From Bacteroidia bacterium (GTDB taxonomy: Bacteria; Bacteroidota; Bacteroidia; B-17B0; Aurantibacillaceae): DNA of 63,878 nt. The notes beneath the pieces were generated by a model. The model was not told where the DNA came from, made no database searches, and saw nothing but the letters and a program-made list of their open reading frames with translations. Position numbers and translations under genes: made by a program. Positions 1 through 6,265 of the stretch are shown here, piece by piece. Each line of letters opens with the position of its first letter. The first letter of the stretch is position 1. Location of the stretch: contig JAGNIU010000019.1 in NCBI GenBank assembly GCA_018000995.1, positions 1 through 63,878 on the forward strand, read 5' to 3'.

Positions 1-223
1 CAATTAAAATCGTTCCTTTCCAAAGCAGGTCAATATAACCGTCTTTGTCGTCCAGTTTTTTTACTCTGTGTTCAAAGGTCGAAACTCGTTTACTGCTAAT
101 GCCAAATACATTAAAGAACTCAACTAAAAATGGCTTTGCGTCTGCTTCTTCGTTTGAAGTGTCCGCCCATTCTTTTGAGAATTTTAATGCTCTATCTTTT
201 ATTTCGTTCCAGCTTAATGCCAT
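1..223 (-). CDS. N-terminal fragment of MmeI-type (type IIG/IIL) restriction-methyltransferase
   Basis: The reverse strand reads from an ATG at 223 to the window edge without a stop, giving 74 codons beginning MALSWNEIKDRALKFSKEW. The pattern (FSKEW, then KPFLVEFFNVFGI, a basic/aromatic stretch, KKLDDKDGYIDLLWKG) is what I know as the N-terminal domain of MmeI-like single-chain restriction-methylation enzymes. GYIDLLWKG is the first half of their PD-(D/E)xK nuclease site; the expected E-x-K follows just outside the window. The large methyltransferase and target-recognition parts cannot be seen, so whether the enzyme is intact or active is unknown. A BREX-type methyltransferase with a similar N-terminus is an alternative. 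The gene runs out of the window to the left, so further defence genes could lie there. Confidence 0.72.
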   Translation of the reverse strand, partial: MALSWNEIKDRALKFSKEWADTSNEEADAKPFLVEFFNVFGISSKRVSTFEHRVKKLDDKDGYIDLLWKGTILI

Positions 224-290
224 TCTTAAATTGTCAAGTTGCTAAGATAATTATTTAAAGTCCTAATGTCATTCGGTGCGTTGGCAAAAA

Positions 291-350
291 ATGGCTCTTT
301 TGGTTTTGCGAAGGGTCGGCTTGTGTGTCGGGCAAAACCAAATGTGCCAT
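291..350. repeat. Imperfect 19-bp inverted repeat
   Basis: The arms ATGGC(TCT)TTTGGTTTTGC at 291-309 and its near-complement at 332-350 pair at 17 of 19 positions around a 22-base loop. The loop contains a GAAGGGTCGGC motif that recurs at 411-421. It lies between the start of the restriction gene and the first chromosomal operon. It could be a recombination scar, a transcription terminator or a protein-binding site; the sequence alone does not decide. Confidence 0.55.
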
Positions 351-581
351 TTGTGCGGCTGGCTAAAATTGAATTAAAAAAAAGTGCGGTGGGAAAAAAT
401 AAAAAATACAGAAGGGTCGGCAAGGAGTGTCGGCTTACTTGATGTCCGATTTTAATATGGTCTGTATGTCTTTGGTCACTCGTCAAAATGGTTTACTTTT
501 TCTGTTAAATTGTCTGCCTGTCGATGGTTGTTGTGTCGTCCTTTACGCTTGCACCTAACTCCCATATAGGACTGATTTTCT

Positions 582-623
582 CATCCTTATCCGGTTGTTT
601 TTGCAGGATAAGGATGTTTTTTT
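582..623 (+). terminator. Hairpin with T tract (terminator-like)
   Basis: CATCCTTATCC (582-592) pairs perfectly with GGATAAGGATG (606-616), followed on the plus strand by seven Ts. That is a classic intrinsic terminator on the plus strand, yet both flanking genes are on the minus strand. On the minus strand the hairpin ends the DUF6794-like operon at 658 but has only a weak U tract. It may act in both directions. Confidence 0.5.
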
Positions 624-657
624 CATCCCTATTGGTTTATTAAAGATAATCATTTTA

Positions 658-1356
658 TTATTTCACCAACAAATACCTCAAACCAAATTCCATTTCATTG
701 CCTGGCTTGGTGCTTTTAAAAAGGATGGTGGTTTTATCTAAACTTAAATAAGAAATCTTTACTTTAATAAGTAGTTTCTTCTTTTCCGTCACAATTCCTT
801 TTATCAGCAAATCGTTTTTATAATCAAAGCTCCATTCAGTGTCCGGACATTCATGCAAAATAGCATTACGTGTTCCGAATTTAGAATCTACATCCATATA
901 AATGCTAATACTGTCGCCAACATTAAATTTCTTGTAATTCTCTTCGGCTAATTTATCAGCTGCGGCTTCACAAATGCGAATGGGTTTCCAAAAGTCAATG
1001 AAATATTTAACTTGTCCTTCTAAGTTAATTTCAGTGGTATTAAGTTTACGGTGCAAAGAAGTTAGAATGATATTCGACATTTCATGCAAATCATCAATTC
1101 CAAGTATTTTAAATTGGTGGAGTAGGGTAGTGTCATTTTTATTAGCGAGCCATTCACTGCGAATCCAAATGCCTGTCGTCATTTGATAGTCTTCTACAGC
1201 TATTTTCTCAGGTAATGCCTTAAATTCTTCTTTTTGCTCATTACTCCATTTCTTTTCAAAATAAAGTATCGCTTCATCTATGTTTTGAGGTTTTTTTCCT
1301 GCAAACGCGCAATGAAAACAAATAAAAAATAGTAATATGCTAATAAACTTTGTCAA
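658..1356 (-). CDS. Secreted DUF6794-like protein (copy 2)
   Basis: A 232-residue protein with a cleavable signal peptide (MTKFISILLFFICFHCAFA, then GKKP). The mature N-terminal half carries the pattern KPQNIDEAILYFEKKW, GIWIRSEWLA and LHEMSNIILTSLHRKL, which matches my memory of DUF6794 (a WIRNxW motif followed by a DDMSxII motif). The C-terminal half (about 120-232) has a beta-rich look and no assignment. It is a paralogue of the next gene upstream (1340-2095). The two start/stop ends overlap by 17 bases, so they are co-transcribed. Function is unknown. A periplasmic or surface location follows from the signal peptide only. Confidence 0.75.
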   Translation of the reverse strand: MTKFISILLFFICFHCAFAGKKPQNIDEAILYFEKKWSNEQKEEFKALPEKIAVEDYQMTTGIWIRSEWLANKNDTTLLHQFKILGIDDLHEMSNIILTSLHRKLNTTEINLEGQVKYFIDFWKPIRICEAAADKLAEENYKKFNVGDSISIYMDVDSKFGTRNAILHECPDTEWSFDYKNDLLIKGIVTEKKKLLIKVKISYLSLDKTTILFKSTKPGNEMEFGLRYLLVK

Positions 1357-2095
1357 GTTTTTTTGTCAAATCTTTCTGTAGAGGCTGTTTAACTAAAAGC
1401 GATTTTAAAGGAAACTCTACAATGTCACCAACTTTTGCAGGCTTATACAATAAAAAGGCTTGTTCTCTGTTTACTGAACTTATCTGAACCTTCATGTGAG
1501 GATCGCCATAAAGAAAATATTTTTCACTTACCAATCCCTTCACAATAATATCTTTTTTATAATCAAAGCCCCAGTCCTCCGAATAAGGACAAGGAATTAC
1601 TCTTCCATTTAAGCCTGCTAGATTTTCCGCGTACAGAAAAATTGTAATACTGTCGCCTGTTTTAAATCTATCGTAATTGTTTATAGAAATTATCGCTGCT
1701 TTTTCCTCGCATTCACGTACGGGTGTCCAATATTCTTTGCAACGTTTTACTTCTGATTCAATATTCAGAGGCAAGTTTTTAAGTTTACGGTAATAGGAAG
1801 TAATAATAATATCCGACATGTCATCGGCGTGGGTAATTCCCATTTGATGAAAAGTGGAGCGGAGTGTAGTATCTTTTGTAAAACGAATCCATTCATTTCT
1901 TATCCAAACACCAACTTTCGAATCCATTTCGATGAGTGCATCATTTTCGGAAAGGTTTTTGTAAAATGCCTTTTCTTTTTTCTTGAATTTTTTTTCAAGA
2001 CAAGAAACCGCTTCGTCAATTGTTTTAGGTTTCTTAGCCGCAAAAACAGGAATGGCTAAAAATAAAACTAGGAGTATGGTAAAATGCTTACGCAT
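1340..2095 (-). CDS. Secreted DUF6794-like protein (copy 1)
   Basis: I start this at ATG 2095 (MRKHFTILLVLFLAIPVFAAKKP), which gives a normal signal peptide; a longer frame to 2125 would put ten hydrophobic residues in front of it. The product is 251 residues. It shares with its downstream neighbour the KPKTIDEAV start, the GVWIRNEWIR motif, the ADDMSDIIITSYYRKL motif, an EYWTPVRECEEKAA segment and a GDSITIFL segment, so the pair is a tandem duplication that has diverged strongly. A TACTTTTA box just upstream may be a -7 element, and a perfect CACACAATTGTGTG palindrome (2119-2132) flanked by A and T tracts sits beside it. Function unknown. Confidence 0.75.
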   Translation of the reverse strand: MRKHFTILLVLFLAIPVFAAKKPKTIDEAVSCLEKKFKKKEKAFYKNLSENDALIEMDSKVGVWIRNEWIRFTKDTTLRSTFHQMGITHADDMSDIIITSYYRKLKNLPLNIESEVKRCKEYWTPVRECEEKAAIISINNYDRFKTGDSITIFLYAENLAGLNGRVIPCPYSEDWGFDYKKDIIVKGLVSEKYFLYGDPHMKVQISSVNREQAFLLYKPAKVGDIVEFPLKSLLVKQPLQKDLTKKLDKVY

Positions 2096-2118
2096 AAGTG
2101 TTAAAAGTACGAAAAAAA

Positions 2119-2132
2119 CACACAATTGTGTG
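2119..2132. promoter_or_regulatory. Perfect 14-bp palindrome upstream of DUF6794 pair
   Basis: CACACAATTGTGTG is a perfect palindrome about 25 bases upstream of the proposed start of the DUF6794-like operon, flanked by seven As on one side and six Ts on the other. It could be an operator or a small bidirectional terminator. Nothing else distinguishes the two. Confidence 0.35.
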
Positions 2133-2143
2133 GTTTTTTCGAG

Positions 2144-2214
2144 ATGCTGTTAGCGCCTTCAGCGACAGCATGACACTTTATGAAATCCGGTGACTGAGCG
2201 GAGCCGAAGTCCCG
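2144..2214. repeat. Two REP-like hairpins at the 3' end of the MDR gene
   Basis: The first hairpin pairs ATGCTGT (2144-2150) with ACAGCAT (2165-2171). The second (2186-2214) pairs CCGG-GACT with AGTC-CCGG around GAGCGGAGCCGA. The core GGTGACTGAGCG-AGCCGAAG recurs near 58621 and, reversed, near 58535 and 8205. The second hairpin lies inside the coding frame of the MDR oxidoreductase and encodes its last residues. Confidence 0.7.
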
Positions 2215-3173
2215 GCAATATTGATAATGACATTTCCTGTTTTCATTCCTGTTTCCACATATTTGTGAGCTTCAACAATTTCATTTAAAGAATAGATTTT
2301 GTCAATAACCGGTTTAAATTTTCCTGCCACCACTAAATCTTTTGAATAGTTAACGTCCTCTTTACTGATAGTTGGAATAGGGAAGAGTAATTTTTTACCA
2401 CCAAACAAAGGCGTAATCATAGCCAAAAAGGGATTCTGTCCCATATATCCCAATTCGGTTGAGATATAAATTCCTTTTTCTTTCAGTAATGGTTTGCATT
2501 TGCCATACGAACTTTTTCCAACCGCATCAAAAATGAAATCAAATTTTTTGTTGAGTGTTGTGAAGTCTTCTTTTTTATAATCAATCACAACATCTGCGCC
2601 TAATGATTTTACAAGTTCAACATTTTTTGTATCACATACCGCAACCACTTCCGCACCTAAATATTTTATAATTTGAACAGCAGCTGAGCCAATAGCTCCT
2701 GTTGTCCCATTAATTAAAACACTTTGTCCTTCTATAATTTTTGCAGCTCTTATATCACATAAAGCATAATGAGAACCTTCTGTTATGGCAGCTGCTTCTT
2801 CGAAGGAAATATTTTCTGGCATGGTTGCCAATGCCCCTTCTTCATCCATAACCATGTATTCAGCGTGTGCACCAAATGTTTTATCGTTGTATCCAAAAAC
2901 CTTATCGCCCGCTTTTAAAAGCTTTACGTCTTTTCCTGTTGATTCAATTACACCTGCAAATTCATTTCCTAAAATTTGATTTTTAGGTTTAAGTAAACCA
3001 CTCCAAAATCTGGAAATAAAATATTCAGCACTTCTAAATCCGGTATCAGTTCGGTTTACAGTAGTGGCATGAACTTTAATAAGGACTTCATTATTTTTCG
3101 GACTTGGTTTTTCCACTTCTGCAAGTTGAACAACTTCGGGTGGTCCGTAATTTTTGTAAATGGCTGCTTTCAT
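2178..3173 (-). CDS. Zinc-less MDR-family NAD(P)-dependent oxidoreductase (quinone oxidoreductase type)
   Basis: A 331-residue medium-chain dehydrogenase/reductase. The N-terminal GroES-like part begins MKAAIYKNYGPPEVVQLAEV and includes GNEFAGVIESTGKDVKLLKAGDKV in split form (residues 70-95). The Rossmann half starts at INGTTGAIGSAAVQIIKYLG (about residue 150). Zinc-binding cysteines of true alcohol dehydrogenases are absent, which points to the quinone/enone reductase branch; the substrate cannot be read. The last dozen residues (AGTSAPLSHRIS) are encoded by a REP-like palindrome, so the natural C-terminus was probably near GNVIINI. The start codon lies only about a dozen bases after the sppA terminator hairpin, so the gene either reads through it or uses a promoter hidden in that region. 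Confidence 0.88.
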   Translation of the reverse strand: MKAAIYKNYGPPEVVQLAEVEKPSPKNNEVLIKVHATTVNRTDTGFRSAEYFISRFWSGLLKPKNQILGNEFAGVIESTGKDVKLLKAGDKVFGYNDKTFGAHAEYMVMDEEGALATMPENISFEEAAAITEGSHYALCDIRAAKIIEGQSVLINGTTGAIGSAAVQIIKYLGAEVVAVCDTKNVELVKSLGADVVIDYKKEDFTTLNKKFDFIFDAVGKSSYGKCKPLLKEKGIYISTELGYMGQNPFLAMITPLFGGKKLLFPIPTISKEDVNYSKDLVVAGKFKPVIDKIYSLNEIVEAHKYVETGMKTGNVIINIAGTSAPLSHRIS

Positions 3174-3177
3174 GTTG

Positions 3178-3212
3178 TAAAAAATAAAAGGCAGACAAAA
3201 TGCCTGCCTTTG
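3178..3212 (-). terminator. Intrinsic terminator downstream of sppA
   Basis: On the minus strand AAAGGCAG pairs with CTGCCTTT around GCATTTTGT and is followed by TTTATTTTTT. It lies between the sppA stop and the start codon of the MDR gene, with the U tract ending almost at that start codon. It may therefore act as an attenuator for the MDR gene. Confidence 0.65.
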
Positions 3213-3225
3213 TTTTTGAAGAGTT

Positions 3226-3282
3226 GGTCACCCTGAACTTGTTTCAGGGTCTTTAAGATGCTGAAATGAATTCAGCATGACC
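3226..3282. repeat. REP-like composite palindrome
   Basis: An outer GGTCA/TGACC pair encloses two hairpins, ACCCTGAA-CTTG-TTCAGGGT type and ATGCTGAA-ATGAA-TTCAGCAT. It fills the gap between the sppA stop (3289) and the terminator. It resembles the common GTCATCCTGAA type of bacterial intergenic repeat, also found as a fragment at 51508. Confidence 0.7.
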
Positions 3283-3288
3283 GCCCTC

Positions 3289-5082
3289 TTAATTAATATT
3301 CAATTCATAAGGCAATCTTGCCTGTACACCTTTTAAATTAATAATGTTTTGTACATGCATTAAGAATTGGTATTGAGCGCCTAAATTCTTTTTAATTAAA
3401 CGCGCTTCCACTTCTTCTTCCTTATTATTTAAAAACATCGCAAACGGATCTTTACGTTTAGGCATTTCTTCAACTTTATAATCTGTAATCTTCGCCATTT
3501 TAGCAGCGTAAGCTAAAGCTTCGTTAGTGCCGCCTAATTCGTCAACCAAATTAATTTTCAAAGCATCAACACCACTCCAAACACGACCTTGTCCAATACT
3601 GTCAACCAAAGCAGTTGTTGTATTACGTCCTTCAGCCACGCGACCGATAAATGTTTCGTAAACTTGTTCAACGCTGTTTTGTATGTAAGCATATTCGCTT
3701 TCTGAAACTTTACGGAAAGGTGTTCCAACATCACTGTGCTTATTTGTATTTACTGTATCAATGTTGATACCTAATTTTTCTGCAAACGCTTTTTGCATGT
3801 TCGGTAACATACCAAATACACCAATAGAGCCGGTAATAGTATTAGGTTGCGCGAAGATTCTGTCGGCAGCACAACTAATATAATAACCACCACTTGCTGC
3901 AACATCACCCATACTCACAATAGTAGGTTTTACTTTTTTAGCTAAAGTCATTTCTCTCCAAATTACATCACTAGCTAAAGCACTTCCGCCCGGAGAATTT
4001 ACACGTAATACAATTGCTTTTACAGTTGAATCTAAACGCGCATCTTTAATGGCTTTTGCAATTCTATCGCTACCAATTGTTTCTTCATCACCTTCGCCAC
4101 TTTCAATTGATCCAACGGCGTAAATTAAAGCAATCTTAGGTTGTTTACCGATTAATTTTTTCTCTTTGCGCGATGATTTTACATTCTTTTGATATTTAGC
4201 AATATCAGCAAAAGCAATTTTATCTTTCTCAGCTAATTTTAAATCTTTCTTTAATAAACTCATCACTTCATCTTCATACAATAAACCATCTACTAATTTG
4301 GCGTTTAAAGCTGATTCAGGTGAACCGATAGTTAAATTATTAGCGAGTTCGTTTAATTTATCGATACTGATACCACGCTCTTTTGAAATGCCTTCTAAAA
4401 TAGAATTCCAAATGCTGTTCATATAAGTTTCAGTTTGCAAACGGTTTGCTTCACTCATCTTATCTAACATAAAAGGTTCGATAGCACTCTTAAATTTGCC
4501 ATGGCGGAAAATTTGCATCTCAATATTTAATTTCTCTAACATATTTTTAAAGAACATTAATTGAGCGCTCAATCCTTTAAATTCCATTCCACCTTGCGGG
4601 TTCATGTATAATTTAGTAGCAGTTGACGCTAAGTAATATGATTTTTGAGAATATACTTCAGAGTACGAGTAAATGAATTTTTTCGATTTCTTGAAATCAA
4701 TTAAAGCATTACGTATTTCTTCAACAGTTGCAAAACCCGCTTCAATGTGACGGATATCTAAATAAATACCTTTAACGTTATCATCAGTTTTTGCGTGCTC
4801 AATAGATTTCACAATACCACGTACACCTAAAACTGCAGGGGGCATAAACGGACCAAGATCTAATTCCTCAAAAGGATTATCCATACCACGTTCGGTAATA
4901 GCGCCATCTAATTTAAGGTGTAAAACACTGTTTTCTTTAACCGAAAATGTCTTTTCACCGCTATTATCAAAGGCTCCTTTTAAACCGGCAGCTATAAAAC
5001 CGCCAATAATAAGGGCCATAATGATACCCGTGATTAAAAGTCCTAAAATTGACCCAAAAAATGCTCCAAAAAATTGTTTCAT
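3289..5082 (-). CDS. sppA: Signal peptide peptidase SppA, long (67 kDa) type
   Basis: A 597-residue membrane-anchored serine protease that cleaves remnant signal peptides in the cytoplasmic membrane. An N-terminal membrane segment (residues 8-34) is followed by two crotonase-like S49 domains. By comparison with E. coli SppA, the catalytic lysine is K198 in RHGKFKSAIEPF (N-terminal domain) and the nucleophile is S397 in MGDVAASGGYYIS (C-terminal domain), so both parts of the Ser/Lys dyad are present. Length fits the double-domain form. The gene is divergent from folK. A terminator and a REP-like palindrome follow it. Confidence 0.95.
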   Translation of the reverse strand: MKQFFGAFFGSILGLLITGIIMALIIGGFIAAGLKGAFDNSGEKTFSVKENSVLHLKLDGAITERGMDNPFEELDLGPFMPPAVLGVRGIVKSIEHAKTDDNVKGIYLDIRHIEAGFATVEEIRNALIDFKKSKKFIYSYSEVYSQKSYYLASTATKLYMNPQGGMEFKGLSAQLMFFKNMLEKLNIEMQIFRHGKFKSAIEPFMLDKMSEANRLQTETYMNSIWNSILEGISKERGISIDKLNELANNLTIGSPESALNAKLVDGLLYEDEVMSLLKKDLKLAEKDKIAFADIAKYQKNVKSSRKEKKLIGKQPKIALIYAVGSIESGEGDEETIGSDRIAKAIKDARLDSTVKAIVLRVNSPGGSALASDVIWREMTLAKKVKPTIVSMGDVAASGGYYISCAADRIFAQPNTITGSIGVFGMLPNMQKAFAEKLGINIDTVNTNKHSDVGTPFRKVSESEYAYIQNSVEQVYETFIGRVAEGRNTTTALVDSIGQGRVWSGVDALKINLVDELGGTNEALAYAAKMAKITDYKVEEMPKRKDPFAMFLNNKEEEVEARLIKKNLGAQYQFLMHVQNIINLKGVQARLPYELNIN

Positions 5083-5094
5083 ATCAATATAATT

Positions 5095-5124
5095 TTGTGT
5101 TTAATAAGAACTAAATTACCTTTA
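5095..5124 (+). promoter_or_regulatory. Promoter of folK-dnk
   Basis: TTG (5095-5097, preceded by T) and TACCTTTA (5117-5124) are separated by exactly 19 bases, matching the Bacteroidota -33/-7 arrangement (TTTG, TAnnTTTG). It would start transcription about 20 bases upstream of the folK ATG at 5151. Confidence 0.6.
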
Positions 5125-5150
5125 TTAGCCTTATTAAAGGGATAAACTGT

Positions 5151-5654
5151 ATGAACGTAGCTTTTTTGTGTTTGGGCGGAAATATGGGCGACCGATTGGC
5201 GAATTTAAATCGTGCAAAGGCGATAATTGAGGATGAAGGGATGCAAATTGCCGGACAAAGCAATATGTACGAAACCCAAGCCTGGGGGACTGATAATAGT
5301 CCGGATTATTACAATCAATGTATTAAAGTGAAAACTGAATTGAGTGCCCCGGCCTTAATGCAAGTGTTGTTGAATATCGAAAAGAAAATGGGACGTGTGC
5401 GTACTGAAAACAGAAATGAAGCACGTAGTGTTGATTTAGATATTTTGTTATTTAATAATGATACTGTTGAAAGCGAATTAATAACAGTACCACATCCGCG
5501 TTTACATTTACGTCAGTTTGTTTTAAAACCTTTAAACGAAATTGCTTCTGAAGTAATGCATCCTGTTTATAACAAAAGTATTCATCAACTTTTATTGGAT
5601 TGTACTGATACACTCACCGCTACAAAAATAGAGCCGCATGTTCATTTGCATTGA
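5151..5654 (+). CDS. folK: 2-amino-4-hydroxy-6-hydroxymethyldihydropteridine pyrophosphokinase
   Basis: A 167-residue enzyme that transfers pyrophosphate from ATP to 6-hydroxymethyl-dihydropterin in folate synthesis. The N-terminal CLGGNMGDR loop and the family signature GRVRTENRNEARSVDLDILLF (split: R-x-R, then the two Mg-binding Asp of DLDILLF, about residues 95-115) are intact, as is VPHPRLHLRQFVLKPL. Its 3' end overlaps the next gene by 17 bases, the usual folK-deoxynucleoside kinase arrangement in this phylum. A good -33/-7 promoter precedes it. Confidence 0.95.
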   Translation: MNVAFLCLGGNMGDRLANLNRAKAIIEDEGMQIAGQSNMYETQAWGTDNSPDYYNQCIKVKTELSAPALMQVLLNIEKKMGRVRTENRNEARSVDLDILLFNNDTVESELITVPHPRLHLRQFVLKPLNEIASEVMHPVYNKSIHQLLLDCTDTLTATKIEPHVHLH

Positions 5655-6255
5655 GGGAAATATTGGTGCGGGAAAAACTACTTTAGCCATTGCTCTGGCA
5701 AAACGGCGCAATGCTATGTTTTTAGCTGAGCAATTTGAAGACAACCCATTACTGCCTTTATTTTACGAGAATAAAAAGCGAATGGCGTTTCCCTTAGAGT
5801 ACAGTTTTTTAATTTCACGACACGGACAATTACACAAACACTTTTCAGGTAAAAAACATGATATTACTGTTGCTGATTTTAGTCTGAATAAATGTTTGTG
5901 GTTTGCTAAAGCTAATCTTGGTAAAAAAGATTTTAATTTATACGAAAAACATTTTAAGATTATTGAGGAAGTAGCAAAAGCTCCGCAATTAATTATATAC
6001 ATCAACACACATCATAAAAACTTATTGGCCAACATTAAAAAGCGGGGACGAGATTTTGAAAAGAATATCGATAAGGCTTATCTTCAAAGTGTGAGTAAAA
6101 GTTATGAATCGGGAATTAAAAAGGTGAAGAATATTCCGGTTATTGAGTTTTATGTGGATAAATATGATGCAAAAACCCATGAAGTGATGGTGAACCGCAT
6201 TGATGATATATTAAAAAAAGGTATTAAATTTAAGTACAAAAAAATAGTTTTATAA
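5638..6255 (+). CDS. Deoxynucleoside kinase (dNK/dGK-dCK family)
   Basis: A 205-residue P-loop kinase that phosphorylates deoxynucleosides for salvage. The P-loop GNIGAGKTT lies at residues 7-15, and LISRHGQLHKHF (about 59-70) is the segment after the substrate site. ADFSLNKCLWFAK replaces the more usual D-R-S/H lid-adjacent motif, so base preference cannot be predicted. The lid arginines lie in KKRGRDFEKNID (about 130-142). Start ATG overlaps the folK 3' end, implying translational coupling. Confidence 0.9.
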   Translation: MFICIEGNIGAGKTTLAIALAKRRNAMFLAEQFEDNPLLPLFYENKKRMAFPLEYSFLISRHGQLHKHFSGKKHDITVADFSLNKCLWFAKANLGKKDFNLYEKHFKIIEEVAKAPQLIIYINTHHKNLLANIKKRGRDFEKNIDKAYLQSVSKSYESGIKKVKNIPVIEFYVDKYDAKTHEVMVNRIDDILKKGIKFKYKKIVL

Positions 6256-6265
6256 ATTCAACAAC

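Larger units (their letters stand above)
224..657. other. Non-coding, palindrome-rich stretch beside the restriction gene
   Basis: I see no convincing gene here. The one long open frame on the minus strand (226-486) has an unnatural composition and no family resemblance. The stretch holds an imperfect inverted repeat (291-309 with 332-350, 17 of 19 bases paired, cores TTGGTTTTGC and GCAAAACCAA). It also holds an 11-base direct repeat GAAGGGTCGGC at 310-320 and 411-421, each followed by a GTGTCGG-containing segment. A perfect 11-bp hairpin lies at 582-616. The promoter of the minus-strand restriction gene should lie within this stretch, but no clear TTTG/TAnnTTTG pair was identified. Confidence 0.5.

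Noticed and set aside
226..486. 86-codon open frame on the minus strand next to the restriction gene
   Set aside because: Composition is unlike a real protein, it spans the inverted repeat, overlaps the proposed restriction gene start region and matches no family pattern.
500..560. Integron attC-like motifs (GTTAAAT at 504, ACCTAAC at 553)
   Set aside because: The two boxes are in the wrong order for an attC site (R' before R'') and do not frame a palindrome; chance in AT-rich DNA.
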